Assembly: GCF_016806065.1 (NCBI RefSeq)
Contig: NZ_CP032405.1
Span: forward strand, 2,694,001-2,758,000
Source: Rhizobium rosettiformans
GTDB taxonomy: Bacteria > Pseudomonadota > Alphaproteobacteria > Rhizobiales > Rhizobiaceae
Direction of reading: 5' to 3'
DNA length: 64,000 nt
Positions 24,368 through 32,921 of the stretch are shown piece by piece. The translations under genes and the position numbers were made by a program. Within the stretch, counting starts at the first letter, position 1. Each line of letters begins with the position of its first letter. The notes below the pieces were generated by a model. That model made no database searches. It saw only the letters and a list, made by a program, of their open reading frames with translations, and was not told the origin of the DNA.

Positions 24368-25889
24368 ACAGGCCGAACCGGATCACGTAACGCGTGCCGC
24401 CGCCCATCTCGCGGGTGATCTCGCCGCCCACCTGCTTGACGAAGGCATCGACGAGGCGGGTGCCGGAGCGCCGCGCGGTCTCTTCCTCCATGCCGATGCC
24501 GTCATCGGCAATGGTGAGGCGGGCCTGACCGTCGTTTTCGGCTGTCAGCGTCAGGCGGATCGTGCCGCTCTCGCGGTCGGCAAAGGCATGTTTCACCGCA
24601 TTGGTCACCAGTTCCAGCGTTGCAAGCGCCAGCGGCGAGGCCCGGTCGGCCGGCAGCAGAATTCCGTTTGGCAGAACGGCCTCGAGTGTGATGTGACGAT
24701 CTTCCGGCACCAGCGTCGCCGGGTCGCAGGCGCGGGTCAGGAGTTCGCCAAGATCGATCTTCTCGCCATGGCTGGAACGATAGAGCAGGTCATGCACCTC
24801 GGCCAGCGCCCTGACCCGCATCTGCAGCGCCTGCACATCGACACTGCCGCGCCTTGCTTGCATGTTGATGAGGCTCGTCACCAGTGCGAGATTGTTCTTG
24901 ATCCGATGGTTCATCTCGCGCACGAGCTCGGCCCGTTGATGCGCAAGGTTCTCCGCCTCGGCTCGCTTCAGCGCCTGCCGGTCGCTTTCGCGTTGAACCA
25001 GCATGCTGCGTCTCGCAAGCGACGTCGCAACAAGCGTGAAGGCGCAAATTGCGAGCATCAACAGCCAGACGGGCAGGGCGCTGCGGATGGTGGCCGCACG
25101 AATGCCGTCGATCGGCACGCCGAAATTGGCGACGAGGGGTATGCCGCCGAGCCGGCTGAAGGCGTAGATGCGCCGGATACCGTCGGAGACCGCCAGCGCC
25201 TCGTAGACACCTTCATTGCTGATCGCCATGTTCTGCCGCGCCGGTGTGTCGGGTTCAAGAACGATCGGCTCGGCCGGAACCTGGCGCACCAGGAGCTTGC
25301 CATCGTCGCGGGTAAGCGACGCCGCCTCGTTTTTCTGAGCGGCAACGCTGCGCAGGAAGGTGCGGCTGGTGTCGGTCGCGATCGACGATACGATCATGCC
25401 GCGGAAATCATTGGTGACGAAGGGTGTCGCGACGATGATCGCGTCCTCGCCGCCCGGCTCCAGCTTGATCCGGTCGATGAAGAGCCGACTGCCACCCCGG
25501 ATCGCGTCGATATAGTCGCGAGACCCCATTTCCATGTCGACCGGGAAGGCACGGCTCGAAGCGAGCATCCGCCCCTCGTCGCTGATCACCACCAGTCCGA
25601 AATTGTCCGGTTGGCGACCGTCGAGTCCGGCTAGAAAGCTGTGAAAGGCCTGCGAACGCAGGAAGTCGGCCGGCTCATCGTTGACACGGCTGCGGGCCGC
25701 ACCATGCTTGATGAGCTCGGTCTCGATCAGGCGCTGGGAATATTGGCGGACAAGGGTGACGGTGTCGACCGCATGATCGGTCGCGATCGCCTTCTGCTCC
25801 TGCCAGGCGATCCCGCCCCAGATCAGTCCACCCACGACCGGGATCAGGACACTCCCGATTTGAATGGTCCGGAACCAGCGTAACACCAT
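24366..25889 (-). CDS. HisKA_2-type sensor histidine kinase with periplasmic sensor
   Basis: A 507-residue inner-membrane kinase. A first helix (about 8-28) and a second (about 255-280) bracket a periplasmic domain with Cache-like features (SRDYIDAIRGG). The H-box is REMNHRIKNNLALVTS near residue 315, the N-box ELVTNAVKHAF and the G region DDGIGMEE follow. This class includes kinases of the PhyR general stress pathway. No response regulator is adjacent. Divergently, 220 bp away, a gene pair has an EcfG-type promoter. The start at 25889 gives a short cytosolic leader before the first helix; longer frames are poorly supported. Confidence 0.87.
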   Translation of the reverse strand: MVLRWFRTIQIGSVLIPVVGGLIWGGIAWQEQKAIATDHAVDTVTLVRQYSQRLIETELIKHGAARSRVNDEPADFLRSQAFHSFLAGLDGRQPDNFGLVVISDEGRMLASSRAFPVDMEMGSRDYIDAIRGGSRLFIDRIKLEPGGEDAIIVATPFVTNDFRGMIVSSIATDTSRTFLRSVAAQKNEAASLTRDDGKLLVRQVPAEPIVLEPDTPARQNMAISNEGVYEALAVSDGIRRIYAFSRLGGIPLVANFGVPIDGIRAATIRSALPVWLLMLAICAFTLVATSLARRSMLVQRESDRQALKRAEAENLAHQRAELVREMNHRIKNNLALVTSLINMQARRGSVDVQALQMRVRALAEVHDLLYRSSHGEKIDLGELLTRACDPATLVPEDRHITLEAVLPNGILLPADRASPLALATLELVTNAVKHAFADRESGTIRLTLTAENDGQARLTIADDGIGMEEETARRSGTRLVDAFVKQVGGEITREMGGGTRYVIRFGL

Positions 25890-26029
25890 ATCGGGACCCC
25901 AGACTGCCAAGCCGTGCGCCCTTTCGAAGTTGCGTCGAAAATTGTTCAAGGCTGTGCTTATAGAGCAGTTCGTAACCACCATTGCAACACGATGACCTGC
26001 CCCTGGAACCAGTTTTGCCACCGCAAGTC

Positions 26030-26054
26030 GGAACGAAGCGATCACATGCCCGTT
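26030..26054 (+). promoter_or_regulatory. EcfG (RpoE2)-type promoter, strong match
   Basis: GGAAC (26030-26034), 16 nt, then CGTT (26051-26054): an exact GGAAC-N16-CGTT match. It lies 55 bp upstream of the small gene at 26110 and drives rightward toward the DUF421 gene. Confidence 0.65.
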
Positions 26055-26109
26055 CGGCAGAGAGGACAAGCCTGAACGCAATCCCCGAATACAATCATGG
26101 AGAAAGACG

Positions 26110-26331
26110 ATGACCTCAGACAGCGAAAACCATCGCGAGGAAGGCGTTCGCAAGCTCGCCGAGCCAGCCGGCGCCGCGATCCGCCCCGACGCACGCCGCG
26201 AGGCGAACCGGCTGGGCTCCGACACCTATCTCGTCGACCAGGACATGGAAGACAGCGATCAGCGCGAGGGACAGGACGGCCCGGACGGTCGCCCATCGCC
26301 GCTCGCCAATGCCGACAATCCGGAGCGCTGA
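26110..26331 (+). CDS. Small hydrophilic hypothetical protein, 73 aa
   Basis: A 73-residue, highly charged, probably disordered protein rich in Asp, Glu, Arg and Pro, without Cys or hydrophobic segments. GGAGAAAGACG precedes the ATG. Low-complexity hydrophilic small proteins of this kind are common among general-stress genes. It is the first gene after an EcfG-type promoter and lies 22 bp before the DUF421 gene, so both probably form one transcript. Family not recognised. Confidence 0.6.
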   Translation: MTSDSENHREEGVRKLAEPAGAAIRPDARREANRLGSDTYLVDQDMEDSDQREGQDGPDGRPSPLANADNPER

Positions 26332-26353
26332 AAGGCCGGGAAGGAGTAAAGGC

Positions 26354-26839
26354 ATGGACTGGCAGGAGATGCTGTTTCAGGGCTGGCCGGGCATTCTGCG
26401 CACACTGCTCGTCGGAACGCTCGCCTATGTTACTCTGGTGCTCTTCCTGCGCATCTCCGGCAAGCGAACGCTGTCGAAGCTCAATGCCTTCGATCTGGTG
26501 GTGACGGTGGCGCTCGGCTCCACCCTCTCTGCAATTCTCTTGCAGGAATCGATCGCGCTCGCCGAAGGGGCAACCGCGCTCGGCTTGCTGATCCTCCTGC
26601 AATACATCGTCACGTTCGCCTCGGTACGTTCGAACAGTGTGGCGAAGGCTCTTCGCTCGGAGCCGACACTTCTCGTACGCAACGGCAGTTTTTGCCACGA
26701 CGCCATGATGCGACAGCGCATCACCGAGGATGAGATCAAGAGCGCGGCCCGCTCCAGTGGCCGCGAAAGCCTCGATCAGGTGGCGGCCATCGTGCTGGAG
26801 AGTGACGGCACGCTCAGCATCATCGGCGAGCCGCGCTGA
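26354..26839 (+). CDS. DUF421 (YetF-type) membrane protein
   Basis: A 161-residue protein with an N-terminal membrane region of about three helices (LRTLLVGTLAYVTLVLFL, FDLVVTVALGSTLSAILL, LGLLILLQYIVTFA) and a C-terminal cytosolic DUF421 domain (LLVRNGSFCHDAMMRQRITEDE in part). AAGGAG (26341-26346) fixes the start. The family's function is unknown; some members are sporulation or stress proteins. It ends exactly where the convergent DUF1622 gene ends (26839/26840). Confidence 0.85.
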   Translation: MDWQEMLFQGWPGILRTLLVGTLAYVTLVLFLRISGKRTLSKLNAFDLVVTVALGSTLSAILLQESIALAEGATALGLLILLQYIVTFASVRSNSVAKALRSEPTLLVRNGSFCHDAMMRQRITEDEIKSAARSSGRESLDQVAAIVLESDGTLSIIGEPR

Positions 26840-27226
26840 TCACACATTTTTATCCGCTGAGCCATCCGTCTTGCCGCGATGCACACTCTGTGTCCCCCGT
26901 TCCCCCTGCCAGGGCCAGCGACCGGAAATCTCGACTTCCAGCGACAGGCTGAGGAAGGTCCTGATGATCACGATCACGCCGAGCACCACCACGGAATCGA
27001 GGCTAGGCTCCACCGCCACCGTGTTGATGATGTCGCCGGCCACCATCAGCTCGAGCCCGAGCAGGATCGCCCGTCCCATGCCGGCCCTCAGATTCCCATA
27101 GGCGTCCAGGCCGCGCGGGCTCTTCAGATAGGCAAATCCCGAGACCGTTATGCCGATGACGATGACAGCGACGCCGACCGCTTCGATCACCCGGGTGATG
27201 ATGTGCATGATGCTGACGAAATCCAT
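26840..27226 (-). CDS. DUF1622 family membrane protein
   Basis: A 128-residue inner-membrane protein. Three hydrophobic helices (VGVAVIVIGITVSGFAY, AILLGLELMVAGDIINTV, VVVLGVIVIIRTFLSL) match DUF1622, followed by a basic cytosolic tail. The start at 27226 follows GGGAGCCGGAGCC. Tail-to-tail with the DUF421 gene with no gap. Function unknown. Confidence 0.82.
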   Translation of the reverse strand: MDFVSIMHIITRVIEAVGVAVIVIGITVSGFAYLKSPRGLDAYGNLRAGMGRAILLGLELMVAGDIINTVAVEPSLDSVVVLGVIVIIRTFLSLSLEVEISGRWPWQGERGTQSVHRGKTDGSADKNV

Positions 27227-27367
27227 GGCTCCGGCTCCCCTTTGATCAGGGTGCAACGTTCCCCCATCCGATCGATTTCCACAATCGCCAAGAGATCACG
27301 GCACCTTTCGCTGCGTCGTGCGTTGATGAGACGAACACCGTCCATATCGAGAAGCAGGGAGACCCCG

Positions 27368-27670
27368 ATGCAGGATTTCGATCTCAGCGCCATGACCGAG
27401 GACGAGCTCGACCGTTTGATTGCGGATGCGACCCGCGAACGCGAAACGCGCAGCAATCCGGATGAACGCAAAGCCGACGCCGACGGCGTCCGCGGTCAGG
27501 ACGTCAACGACCCGAAGCACGGCGCCATCACCACGCCCGCCCCGCATCAGGTCCGTGAACATGGGCCCGAGGGTCTGGAGCCGGGCGCGCGCGTCGAAGG
27601 AAGCCGCGTGATCGATGCCGATGAGGCCGCTGGTACGGATATCGAGCACGCCGCCCGCCGCGTCGTCTGA
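27368..27670 (+). CDS. Hydrophilic hypothetical protein, 100 aa
   Basis: A 100-residue protein with an acidic N-terminal helix (MTEDELDRLIADATRERE) and a Gly/Pro/Asp-rich disordered remainder. CAGGGAGACCCCG before the ATG is a plausible ribosome-binding site. No known domain. Composition resembles the small protein at 26110, suggesting both belong to the same stress-related class, but this is inference. Confidence 0.5.
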   Translation: MQDFDLSAMTEDELDRLIADATRERETRSNPDERKADADGVRGQDVNDPKHGAITTPAPHQVREHGPEGLEPGARVEGSRVIDADEAAGTDIEHAARRVV

Positions 27671-27878
27671 CCAGAACCGTCTGATACAGTTTCGATGGCC
27701 TGCCCCCGGCCATCCGGCCGCCATGCATCGCCCCCCGGATGCATGGCGGCCCTTCTTTTGGACCATACGGTTCCGAAGCCGTCGCGTGTCCAGCCTGAGA
27801 GACTGAAGCCAGAAACCTAGGCCGACCAACTCCGCCCGCCACATTGCCAGCCGGAACTCGCCGCGCTAGACCGGGCCG

Positions 27879-28319
27879 GTGATCACAGCTTTCGCCGCCT
27901 ACACAGCGCTTTTCCTGGCAGCTTTCCTCGCCGCGACCATTGTCCCGGCGCAGTCCGAGGCCGTGCTGGTCGGCCTGATCCTCGCGAAAGAGCAGCCGGT
28001 TGTCCTGCTGCTCCTCGTCGCAACGGCAGGCAATGTGCTCGGCTCGGTCGTCAACTGGCTGCTCGGCCGCTTTATCGAGCATTTCCGCGCCCGTCCCTGG
28101 TTTCCCGTCTCCGAACAGAAGCTCGCCCGTGCCGAAGCCTGGTACCGGCGCTTCGGCATCTGGTCGCTGCTACTCTCCTGGGTGCCGATCATCGGCGATC
28201 CCTTGACGGTCGTCGCGGGTCTCCTGCGAACGCCGTTCCCGACCTTCCTGATCCTCGTCACCATCGCCAAGGCCGGGCGCTACGCCGTGCTCGCCGCACT
28301 CACCCTCGGTCTGATGTGA
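27879..28319 (+). CDS. YqaA family (DedA-like) membrane protein
   Basis: A 146-residue membrane protein with a GTG start. Features of the YqaA/SNARE-associated group are visible: an N-terminal helix (LFLAAFLAATIVPAQSE), GNVLGSVVNWLLGRF, and the GIWSLLLSWVPIIGDPLT motif containing the conserved Pro/Gly/Asp. Related DedA proteins are lipid scramblases or transporters; YqaA function is not defined. It stands alone. Confidence 0.83.
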   Translation: MITAFAAYTALFLAAFLAATIVPAQSEAVLVGLILAKEQPVVLLLLVATAGNVLGSVVNWLLGRFIEHFRARPWFPVSEQKLARAEAWYRRFGIWSLLLSWVPIIGDPLTVVAGLLRTPFPTFLILVTIAKAGRYAVLAALTLGLM

Positions 28320-28358
28320 GCCTGGCCGTCTGTCCCGGCTTCAAGCAGGTTGCAGAAC

Positions 28359-28607
28359 TCAAGCGGTAAACTTCACGCCCGCCGCCATCGCCGCCGAAAT
28401 CAGCGCTTTTCGCCCGTCCTCTTCCTTGGCCTTGCCCTGGGCCACGGCGCCGAGCACCAGAAGCGCCTTGTCCAGCACCTCGCTCTCTTCCTCCGGCCAG
28501 TCCTCGATCAACGCCCAGGAGGCGCCGAGCGAGCTGTCGACCACCACATCCTCGCCCTCTTCGCCGATCCCGTGCAGGATCACGGGCTTGCTCCAGGTCT
28601 TCGTCAT
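28359..28607 (-). CDS. DUF982 family protein
   Basis: An 82-residue soluble protein with the DUF982 pattern: WSKPVIL near the start, a central Trp-Pro (EDWPEEESEV) and a helical C-terminus with ALISAAMAAG. The family is small and typical of Rhizobiales; role unknown. The start at 28607 is preferred because upstream sequence lacks the family pattern. Confidence 0.75.
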   Translation of the reverse strand: MTKTWSKPVILHGIGEEGEDVVVDSSLGASWALIEDWPEEESEVLDKALLVLGAVAQGKAKEEDGRKALISAAMAAGVKFTA

Positions 28608-28959
28608 CGCTTTCACTTTCCTGTCTTGCTGCCACCTTAAGGGTCGGTGGCCCGATCTGGGATCTGCATAACCGAGAGTGACGTCCGTCGCCACGCTTTC
28701 TGATCTCGGCGGCTATATGGACCGGATGTGCCGTTGCCGCAATTCGGCATGGCAGACCAGCAGCGGGCAAAGATTGACTTTCGTCCGTTCCGGGAACATC
28801 TCTTCGTCGTGGGCGCCCGTCAGGAGCGCGCCAACCAAAAGGACCAGGAAGATGAACCCCGACAGTCGAAGTTCGACGTCACATATTGGGCCGAAGCCCC
28901 GTCTCTAGTCCTGCATGCGCATGGGGAGGCGGGCTTGACGTCCGCCGAAGGAGAGACCC
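28608..28959. other. Intergenic region upstream of corA
   Basis: No convincing gene. A short hairpin GGCGG/CCGCC (about 28929-28945) lies directly before the corA ribosome-binding site. No recognisable magnesium riboswitch architecture could be traced. Confidence 0.45.
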
Positions 28960-30048
28960 ATGCTGCGCCTGTTTTCCCGCGAAGCCGACCACCTCGTGCC
29001 CGTTGATTCTGCCGTTCTCGTCGAAGCGCGCGCGCCTGTTCCAGCGCTTGCCATGTTCGGGGCAGGGGACGAGGCTCTGGCGCCAGCGGCTGCCCCATCC
29101 ATCCCGATCTGGTTCGACCTCGTCAATCCGGAGCCCGGCGAAATCCGGCTCGTCGAGCAGGCATTGGCGATCGCGCTGCCGACCCGTGACGAGATGGAGG
29201 AGATCGAACTCTCCGCGCGCCTTTATCAGGAGGACGGTGCCGAATTCATGACCATGACCGCGCTTGCCGGCCTCGATGGCGACGATCCGGTGAAGACGCC
29301 CGTCACCTTCGTCCTGAAGGGCGCAAGCCTCGTCACCATCCGCTATGCCGATCCGAAGCCCTTTGCCGCGTTCAGCGCCCGGGCCTGCCGGCCGAACGGT
29401 CTCGCCTGCATCAGCGGTGACACGGTCATGCTCGGTCTCCTGGAAGCGATCATCGATCGGCTCGCCGACGTGCTGGAGCGCGCCGGCAACGAAATCGATG
29501 CCGTTTCCCGCGGGGTCTTTCGCGCCAAGACCGCAAAGGGCAAGACCGGCAGCAAGGATGACGGCAAGGGCAAAACCGGCGCCAGCAGCCGCGACCTGCA
29601 GGCGCTCATCGAACAGATCGGCCGCAAGGGCGACCTGATGACGGCGACCCGCGAAAGCCTGGTCTCGATCTCCCGGCTCGTCGCCTATCACGCCGCTCTT
29701 GAAGTGCCGGTGCGCAAGACCGCGAAGGACATCCGTCAGCGGATCAAGCTCCTGCAGCGCGATGCCGGCTCGCTTGGCGACCATGCCGAATTCCTGCAGG
29801 ACAAGGTCAATTTCCTGCTCGATGCGACGCTCGGTCTGATCAATCTCGAGCAGAGCCAGATCATCAAGATCTTCACCGTCGCCTCGGTCGCCTTCCTGCC
29901 GCCGACGCTGGTCGCGTCGATCTATGGCATGAACTTCGAGACCATGCCGGAACTCAGCTGGAAGATCGGCTATCCGATGGCGCTGGGGATCATGCTGCTC
30001 TCCGCGCTCCTGCCCTTCCTCGTCTTCAAGCGCAAGGGCTGGCTCTGA
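28960..30048 (+). CDS. corA: CorA family magnesium/divalent cation transporter
   Basis: A 362-residue CorA channel. A large cytosolic N-terminal domain (1-300) ends in a long helix leading to two C-terminal transmembrane segments; the YGMNFE selectivity motif lies between them, and the protein ends in a basic KRKGWL tail as usual. A Lys/Gly-rich insertion (KTAKGKTGSKDDGKGKTG) around residues 189-208 is not part of the standard fold and probably forms a flexible loop. AAGGAG precedes the start. Stands alone. Confidence 0.93.
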   Translation: MLRLFSREADHLVPVDSAVLVEARAPVPALAMFGAGDEALAPAAAPSIPIWFDLVNPEPGEIRLVEQALAIALPTRDEMEEIELSARLYQEDGAEFMTMTALAGLDGDDPVKTPVTFVLKGASLVTIRYADPKPFAAFSARACRPNGLACISGDTVMLGLLEAIIDRLADVLERAGNEIDAVSRGVFRAKTAKGKTGSKDDGKGKTGASSRDLQALIEQIGRKGDLMTATRESLVSISRLVAYHAALEVPVRKTAKDIRQRIKLLQRDAGSLGDHAEFLQDKVNFLLDATLGLINLEQSQIIKIFTVASVAFLPPTLVASIYGMNFETMPELSWKIGYPMALGIMLLSALLPFLVFKRKGWL

Positions 30049-30093
30049 CCAGGAAGCGCCCGGCAGCCCCTGATGCTGCCGATCCCTGGCTGC

Positions 30094-30864
30094 TCATGCC
30101 TTCACGGCAAGGACGAACAGCCGGGGAAAGGCGAGAAGCCGCCGCCCGTCCGCCATCGGCGGATAGGCGGCGTCGATCCGCTGCAGATAGGACTGCCGAA
30201 AGGCCTCCCGTTGCTCAGGCGCGACGGCGGCCAGATAGGGCCTGAGCCCGGTGCCCTCCACCCAGGCGACGATCGCCTCGGCATCGCGCATCGGGTGGTA
30301 GTAGACGGTGTGCCAGACATCGACCGATAAGCAGTGCGGCTGCAGGCGCTGCAGATAGTCGGCCGGCCGTGGCAGCCCGGCGTGGCGCAGGCGGCCACCG
30401 GCAAAGGCTTCCGACCACGGACCGTCGGCCCCCGTCTCCTCCATGGCAAGATGGCTGGGCTCGCCGAGATTGTCGGGCATCTGGACCGCCAGCACGCCGC
30501 CGGGCTTCAGCCCCTCCATCAACCGTTCGAAAATGTCGAGATGGCCGGGGAGCCACTGAAAGACGGCATTGGCGAAGAGAAGATCGACCGGCACCTCCGG
30601 TTGCCAGGTCGCAAGATCGGCCTTGACGAAGGGGATCTCCGGCAGGCGCGCCCGTGCCTTTGCCAGCATGTCGTCGTCACTGTCGATCCCGCTGACGGAG
30701 CATGCACCGAAGCGCGCAACGAGAAGCTCCGTCGAGTTGCCCGGTCCGCAGCCAAGATCGATCACCCGTTCGGCGGAAGGCAGCGGCACCCTTGCGAGAA
30801 GATCGCGCGCCGGCCGCGTCCGCTCGTCCTCGAAACGGAGATATTGCGTCGCCGACCAGCTCAC
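30094..30864 (-). CDS. tam: Trans-aconitate 2-methyltransferase
   Basis: A 256-residue class I SAM-dependent methyltransferase. Motif I is [15 protein letters not shown] near residue 33, and [12 protein letters not shown] and [10 protein letters not shown] are typical of Tam, which methylates trans-aconitate, a by-product that inhibits the citrate cycle. The GTG start at 30864 overlaps the upstream stop in GTGA, so translation is coupled to the dehalogenase gene. Full family length. Confidence 0.9.
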   Translation of the reverse strand: MSWSATQYLRFEDERTRPARDLLARVPLPSAERVIDLGCGPGNSTELLVARFGACSVSGIDSDDDMLAKARARLPEIPFVKADLATWQPEVPVDLLFANAVFQWLPGHLDIFERLMEGLKPGGVLAVQMPDNLGEPSHLAMEETGADGPWSEAFAGGRLRHAGLPRPADYLQRLQPHCLSVDVWHTVYYHPMRDAEAIVAWVEGTGLRPYLAAVAPEQREAFRQSYLQRIDAAYPPMADGRRLLAFPRLFVLAVKA

Positions 30865-31568
30865 GCCGGTGCCTCGACCAGGCCGGAGAGCGACGACAGC
30901 ACCTTGTCGGGGAGAAATTCCATATATTCGTCCGGTGCACCCGACCGGTTGATCCAGTGGCAGGTCATGCCGAAGGCCTTGGCTCCGGCAATGTCCCAGC
31001 GATTGGAGGATTGGAAAGCGATGTCGGGGGCGGAAATGCGCAGGCTCGACGTAACCAGCGCATAAGCCGCTGGCGCCGTCTTGTAGATCTTGAGAGGGTC
31101 GACTGAGAAGATCTCGTCGATCAGATGCCCGATCCCGGCCGCATCGACCGCGTCTTCGAGCATGGCGGGCGTGCCATTCGAGAGGATCGCGATCCGTGCC
31201 CCGGTCTCGCGCAGTGCTGCCAGCACGTCTGGCACCTCGGCAAAACAGTCGAGCTTGCGATAGGCGTCGAGGAGATCCGCCCGCAGACCCTTGTCGACGC
31301 CGGGATATCGGGCAAGGCAAAAGTCGAGCGCATCTTCGGTGAGCGCGCGAAAATCCCGGTATTGCCCCATCAGGCTGGTCACCCAGGTATATTCCAGCTG
31401 CTTCACCCGCCAGAGATCGGACAGCGCCTGGGCATCCGGCCCGATGGCCGCAGAATGCCGGCGCACCGCCGCATGCACATCGAACAGCGTACCATAGGCA
31501 TCGAAGACATAGGCTTGGCGCCCGGACCCGGTCCTGCCGTCAGCATGGGATGCGATCGCGTCTGTCAT
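30861..31568 (-). CDS. Haloacid dehalogenase, type II (HAD superfamily)
   Basis: A 235-residue L-2-haloacid dehalogenase-like enzyme. HAD motifs: nucleophile Asp in [18 protein letters not shown] (motif II), Lys in [10 protein letters not shown] (motif III) and [10 protein letters not shown]. These match the type II dehalogenase subgroup. AAGGAGGAAGC before the ATG is a strong ribosome-binding site. It is the first gene of a two-gene operon with tam, an arrangement that suggests handling of small carboxylic acids. Confidence 0.88.
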   Translation of the reverse strand: MTDAIASHADGRTGSGRQAYVFDAYGTLFDVHAAVRRHSAAIGPDAQALSDLWRVKQLEYTWVTSLMGQYRDFRALTEDALDFCLARYPGVDKGLRADLLDAYRKLDCFAEVPDVLAALRETGARIAILSNGTPAMLEDAVDAAGIGHLIDEIFSVDPLKIYKTAPAAYALVTSSLRISAPDIAFQSSNRWDIAGAKAFGMTCHWINRSGAPDEYMEFLPDKVLSSLSGLVEAPA

Positions 31569-31644
31569 GAAGCTTCCTCCTTGAAGGAGGGTAGGGCGCA
31601 GGCGTCGGCCGTTCAAGCGGGCAGGGGCCGACCTCAAATCACAA

Positions 31645-31857
31645 TCAGCTGCGACGCGCCGCGAGCCGCTTCCGGTCGTGTTCGACAGTCGAAAAGCCGC
31701 GTGTCGTCAGCCGGAATTGCCGCTTCTGGAATTCGCCACGCACCTCGATCAGCCCCTGTTCCTCAGCCTCGGCCAAGGTCTTCAGGCTCGTGCCCTTCGG
31801 CGGCGTCTGCCAGTCGCGGCCTTGAGCGGCATGCAGCAATACCATGATCTTGATCAT
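31645..31857 (-). CDS. Small hypothetical protein, 70 aa
   Basis: A 70-residue basic protein. The pattern SLKTLAEAEEQGLIEVRGEFQKRQ then FRLTTRG reads like a small winged-helix fold (helix, turn, helix, wing), so a DNA-binding role is possible. The start at 31857 follows AAAGACCCCG. No known family recognised. Confidence 0.5.
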   Translation of the reverse strand: MIKIMVLLHAAQGRDWQTPPKGTSLKTLAEAEEQGLIEVRGEFQKRQFRLTTRGFSTVEHDRKRLAARRS

Positions 31858-32049
31858 CGGGGTCTTTCTCTTGGCATGGCCGATCGCAGCCGTCCCAGTC
31901 TTAGGGCTACGCCGCTGATCGCTGACGCGAGCACCGCGAATGTCCGCCGGCGCGCCAAAACCTGAATTATGTGTTCCTATGCCTGAGGTTTCAGGCTCCA
32001 GCAATGACCGGATTTGCAATCGCTGGCGAATAGCTGCGAGCTTTGACTC

Positions 32050-32235
32050 CTAACGCTTCTGTCGAGGTGCACTCTTTTTCATCGAGGGTGCCAGTGGGCC
32101 GCTCCCGCTAGCGGGGAGAGCAGGCGGCCCCTCTCGAACAAACGTCGAATCTAACTTTTCTCGCCATGGCGAAAGCGTCAAGTCAGGTATTTCCTCGTCA
32201 GTCGACGGAGCCTGATTGACTACATCAGCCATCAA
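32050..32235 (-). CDS. Small hypothetical protein, 61 aa (doubtful)
   Basis: A 61-residue frame in AT-richer DNA. It encodes an acidic start (APSTDEEIPDLTL) and a basic Pro/Ser-rich tail (MKKSAPRQKR) with no hydrophobic segment. AGGAGAAATT precedes the first ATG. Codon use differs from neighbours, consistent with the islet around it. Could be a real foreign gene or a chance frame. Confidence 0.4.
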   Translation of the reverse strand: MMADVVNQAPSTDEEIPDLTLSPWREKLDSTFVREGPPALPASGSGPLAPSMKKSAPRQKR

Positions 32236-32305
32236 ATTTCTCCTTTGCGTGAATCGCTTCCCAGATCATTCTCTTGCTAAACCGACGCAATACTCGACGG
32301 GTGCG

Positions 32306-32896
32306 ATGGGTAAAATTGTCAGATCAGTTTCTCGCTGGATATTCTCGGGATTTATCTTGGGGGCTGCCCTTATGGTTTTCAACAAAATCTCAGGACAATT
32401 CTTAGATGAGCTCCTCGCAAACATTGGCTTGAATGGCGCTGCTTTCGTAGCCCCTTTCTTAAAAGGCGTTCAGCATACGTGGTTTCAGATATTGGTTTTT
32501 GTTTTTGCCGGTTTCTCAGCAGGTGTTCTGGCCCACCACTATGCGACAGTTTATGATCGAAGCAGGCGTCTCGACCTGCAGCTTGCTGGCGTGAAGCTGT
32601 CCGAGCTTGAGCGATCACTCGCCGAGATTGAAACTCAAATCTGGGCAAGTCCACCGCAGTTTGAGCTCGGTGCACTGGAACGCGTGGTGAATCAGTGCCG
32701 CTCTCTGGAGTTAACTTTGAATGGGTTCGGCCTAGAAACGCCGCAACTTGCTTATGAAGTAGATCCTGTGGGCTACATCGAGAGAATGCGTCGTTACGCC
32801 TCTAGGTTGGCGCCTTTAATTGAAGAGGGACACAAATGGCATGCAATCGAGGTGTCTAGAGACCTATCAGGCGCATTGAGTAACGAGGCTCCATAG
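32306..32896 (+). CDS. Membrane-anchored hypothetical protein in an AT-richer islet
   Basis: A 196-residue protein. Two hydrophobic helices (WIFSGFILGAALMVF and ILVFVFAGFSAGVLAHH) form an N-terminal hairpin, followed by a cytosolic helical region with coiled-coil character (LDLQLAGVKLSELERSLAEIE). Family not recognised. Start 32306 (after ACGGGTGCG) gives a compact N-terminus; an in-frame codon at 32216 is possible. Base composition and codon use are clearly more AT-rich than in surrounding genes, suggesting acquisition by transfer. Confidence 0.6.
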   Translation: MGKIVRSVSRWIFSGFILGAALMVFNKISGQFLDELLANIGLNGAAFVAPFLKGVQHTWFQILVFVFAGFSAGVLAHHYATVYDRSRRLDLQLAGVKLSELERSLAEIETQIWASPPQFELGALERVVNQCRSLELTLNGFGLETPQLAYEVDPVGYIERMRRYASRLAPLIEEGHKWHAIEVSRDLSGALSNEAP

Positions 32897-32921
32897 CCAT
32901 GGCGTCTTCTGCGGATGTCCA

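Noticed and set aside
28608..28959. Possible magnesium riboswitch upstream of corA
   Set aside because: Only one short hairpin was found; none of the known magnesium-sensing layouts could be traced.
28728..29006. 92-codon rightward frame before corA
   Set aside because: Overlaps the corA ribosome-binding site and start, has no domain, and composition is not protein-like.
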